14,401 nucleotides of DNA from Candidatus Termititenax sp. (GTDB taxonomy: Bacteria > Margulisbacteria > Riflemargulisbacteria > GWF2-35-9 > DYQY01), in contig DYQY01000025.1 of NCBI GenBank assembly GCA_020719045.1, positions 1 through 14,401 on the forward strand, in the 5' to 3' direction. Made by a program: the position numbers and the translations under genes. Within the stretch, counting starts at the first letter, position 1. The number at the start of each line of letters is the position of its first letter. Of this stretch, positions 12,999-14,401 are shown piece by piece. The notes under the pieces are model-generated. The model was given only the letters and a program-made list of their open reading frames with translations. It made no database searches and was not told the DNA's origin.

Positions 12999-14321
12999 AT
13001 GCTTTTACAATTCTCAATAAAAAACTTTAAAAACTTCAAAGAAAAAACTACGTTAAGCTTAGTTGCAACTAACTATGACAAAGATACGCACGAAACTAAC
13101 AATATTTATCATAACAACACATTTAATCTAAGGATTCTTAATAGCGCTGCAATTTACGGTGCTAATGCAAGCGGTAAAAGTAAACTATTTGATGCGTTAA
13201 TCTTCATGAAACACTTCGTTATTTCAAGCTCCAAAGAAAGCCAACAAGGAGATACAATAAATATTGAACCTTTTCGATTAAATACTAAGTACGAGAACTC
13301 ACCCACTGAGTTTGAGATTATTTTTATTTTTAAAAATATAATGTATCGTTATGGATTTGAAGCAAATAAAGAAAAAATTATTTCAGAATGGTTATATTAC
13401 AAACCTAAAAATAAGGAAATTAAACTTTTTCTTCGCGAAGGGGATATTTTCGAAACTCACACTAGAAAATTCACAAAAGGAAAAGCAGTAATTAACGAAA
13501 ATCTCGTGAGAGACAATGCCTTACTTGTTACAGTCTCTGCACAGTTCAATGAAGAAACAGCAATTGCTGTCATTACTTGGTTTAAAAATCTAAAAACAAT
13601 TTCTGGCTTAAATGAATCAGGATATCATGGGTACACAATGAGCAAAACAACTGACCTTATTTATAAAGAGAAAATTCTAAATTTATTAATAGCAGCCGAT
13701 CTCGGTATCCAAGATATTATTCCTCAAAAATTTGACATTAGTACTCTTCCTTCTGAAATGCCAAAAGAAATAAAAGAAATTTTCATACAAAAAATTAAAG
13801 ACGCAAAAGAAGATGTTTTTTCTGATGTACTAATTAGTCATAAAACATATGATACAAATAACCAATCTTCTGGCATTGTTAATTTTTCATTAGATAAAGA
13901 AGAATCGTCTGGAACCAGAAAATTCTTTGCACTAACTGGACCTATTTTAGATGTACTAGAAAATGGGTATACGATTGTTATAGATGAACTTGATTCTAAA
14001 TTACACCCAAACTTAGTTTGCAAAATAGTATCATTATTTAACTCAAAAGAATTAAACACAAAAAATGCACAACTAATTTTTAATACTCACAACACAAACT
14101 TATTAGGTTCTAACTTATTTAGACGTGACCAAATCTGGTTTACTGAAAAAAATAAATATGGGGCTTCAATATTATATTCTTTAGCAGATTTCAAATCAAA
14201 TAAAGTTAGAAAAAAGGAATTATTTCAAGAAAATTATATTGTGGGGAAATATGGAGCTGTTCCCTACGTAAATTCTTTCGATTACATCAACCTATCCAAC
14301 AGTAATCTAATAAATGATTAA
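12999..14321 (+). CDS. AAA/ABC-type ATPase of the RloA/AbiLi family
   Basis: The 440-residue protein has the plan of overcoming-lysogenization-defect-like and RloA-type ATPases. The start LLQFSIKNFKNFKEKTTLSL is the classical first strand. Walker A GANASGKS is at 54-61, and an SMC-like signature ESSGTRKF carries S303, S304, G305 and R307. Walker B IVIDE has D329 and E330, followed by the D-loop LDSKLHP; a switch histidine lies in NTHNTNLL (H364). Between Walker A and the signature lies an insert of over 200 residues, as is usual in the family. Such proteins pair with a nuclease-like RloB/AbiLii partner in phage-defence operons. The gene overlaps the next ORF by 8 bp, which fits such a pair. 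Its own promoter and the adjacent hairpin-rich element suggest a separate cassette. The ATPase class is sure; the defence role is inferred from the family. Confidence 0.9.
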   Translation: MLLQFSIKNFKNFKEKTTLSLVATNYDKDTHETNNIYHNNTFNLRILNSAAIYGANASGKSKLFDALIFMKHFVISSSKESQQGDTINIEPFRLNTKYENSPTEFEIIFIFKNIMYRYGFEANKEKIISEWLYYKPKNKEIKLFLREGDIFETHTRKFTKGKAVINENLVRDNALLVTVSAQFNEETAIAVITWFKNLKTISGLNESGYHGYTMSKTTDLIYKEKILNLLIAADLGIQDIIPQKFDISTLPSEMPKEIKEIFIQKIKDAKEDVFSDVLISHKTYDTNNQSSGIVNFSLDKEESSGTRKFFALTGPILDVLENGYTIVIDELDSKLHPNLVCKIVSLFNSKELNTKNAQLIFNTHNTNLLGSNLFRRDQIWFTEKNKYGASILYSLADFKSNKVRKKELFQENYIVGKYGAVPYVNSFDYINLSNSNLIND

Positions 14322-14401
14322 CAAAAAAACAAAACAAGTTGCTACGAAAAAACAACATAAAGAACAATTAAAGAGCAAAAAAAGACTTGAACCTAACTTA
14401 G
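14314..14401 (+). CDS. Start of second gene of the ATPase pair, possibly RloB/AbiLii
   Basis: Only 29 residues are inside the window. The ATG lies 8 bp before the end of the ATPase gene (overlap 14314-14321) with no Shine-Dalgarno, so translation is probably coupled. The visible N-terminus is very basic (MINKKTKQVATKK..., then KSKKRLEPNL). This is how RloB-like partners of RloA ATPases often begin, before their Toprim-like region. No catalytic motif is visible yet, so the identity rests on position and the basic start. Confidence 0.5.
   Translation, partial: MINKKTKQVATKKQHKEQLKSKKRLEPNL

Overview
The window is AT-rich, gene-dense DNA from an anaerobic, probably fermentative, Gram-negative (two-membrane) bacterium. 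The two membranes are inferred from an OmpA-type protein, and anaerobic hydrogen metabolism from a full set of [FeFe]-hydrogenase maturases (HydE, HydF, HydG). I cannot name the phylum from sequence alone. Genes are tightly packed, with several 4-14 bp overlaps. Transcription-unit leaders are very short, and several first genes look leaderless: a -10 box ends 5-7 nt before the ATG.

Layout: (1) 1-3173 holds the 3' part of an OmpA-like gene, a shared hairpin terminator, htpG (Hsp90) on the minus strand, and a divergently transcribed membrane-anchored rhodanese. (2) 3160-4263 (minus) holds an exported alpha/beta-hydrolase-like protein that seems to lack its catalytic His, and a small single-pass membrane protein. 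(3) 4264-11463 is the hydrogenase maturation locus. hydG stands alone on the plus strand and converges on a minus-strand cluster of three tandem paralogues of a family I do not recognise. A plus-strand operon of aspartate ammonia-lyase, hydF, hydE and a half-size TauE/SafE-type transporter follows, with ATGA or longer overlaps at every junction. No structural [FeFe] hydrogenase lies in the window. (4) 11481-14401 looks accessory: a Fic AMP-transferase with a C-terminal winged helix, behind three iteron-like repeats; a 180-bp hairpin-rich, GC-richer intergenic element; then an AAA ATPase of the RloA/AbiLi type overlapping the start of a second gene, probably rloB/abiLii, which runs off the window.

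How the genes may work together: HydG makes the CO/CN-bearing iron synthon, HydE processes it, and HydF is the GTPase scaffold that delivers the 2Fe subcluster. The ammonia-lyase may supply ammonium for the bridging dithiomethylamine ligand. The small transporter may move a sulfur-containing or organic anion. The last two roles are inference from gene context. The points most worth a second look are the triplicated unknown family inside the maturation locus, HydF with His-to-Gln at a cluster-binding motif, the recurrent leaderless promoter layout, the Fic upstream repeats, and the RloAB-like defence pair beside a structured repeat.
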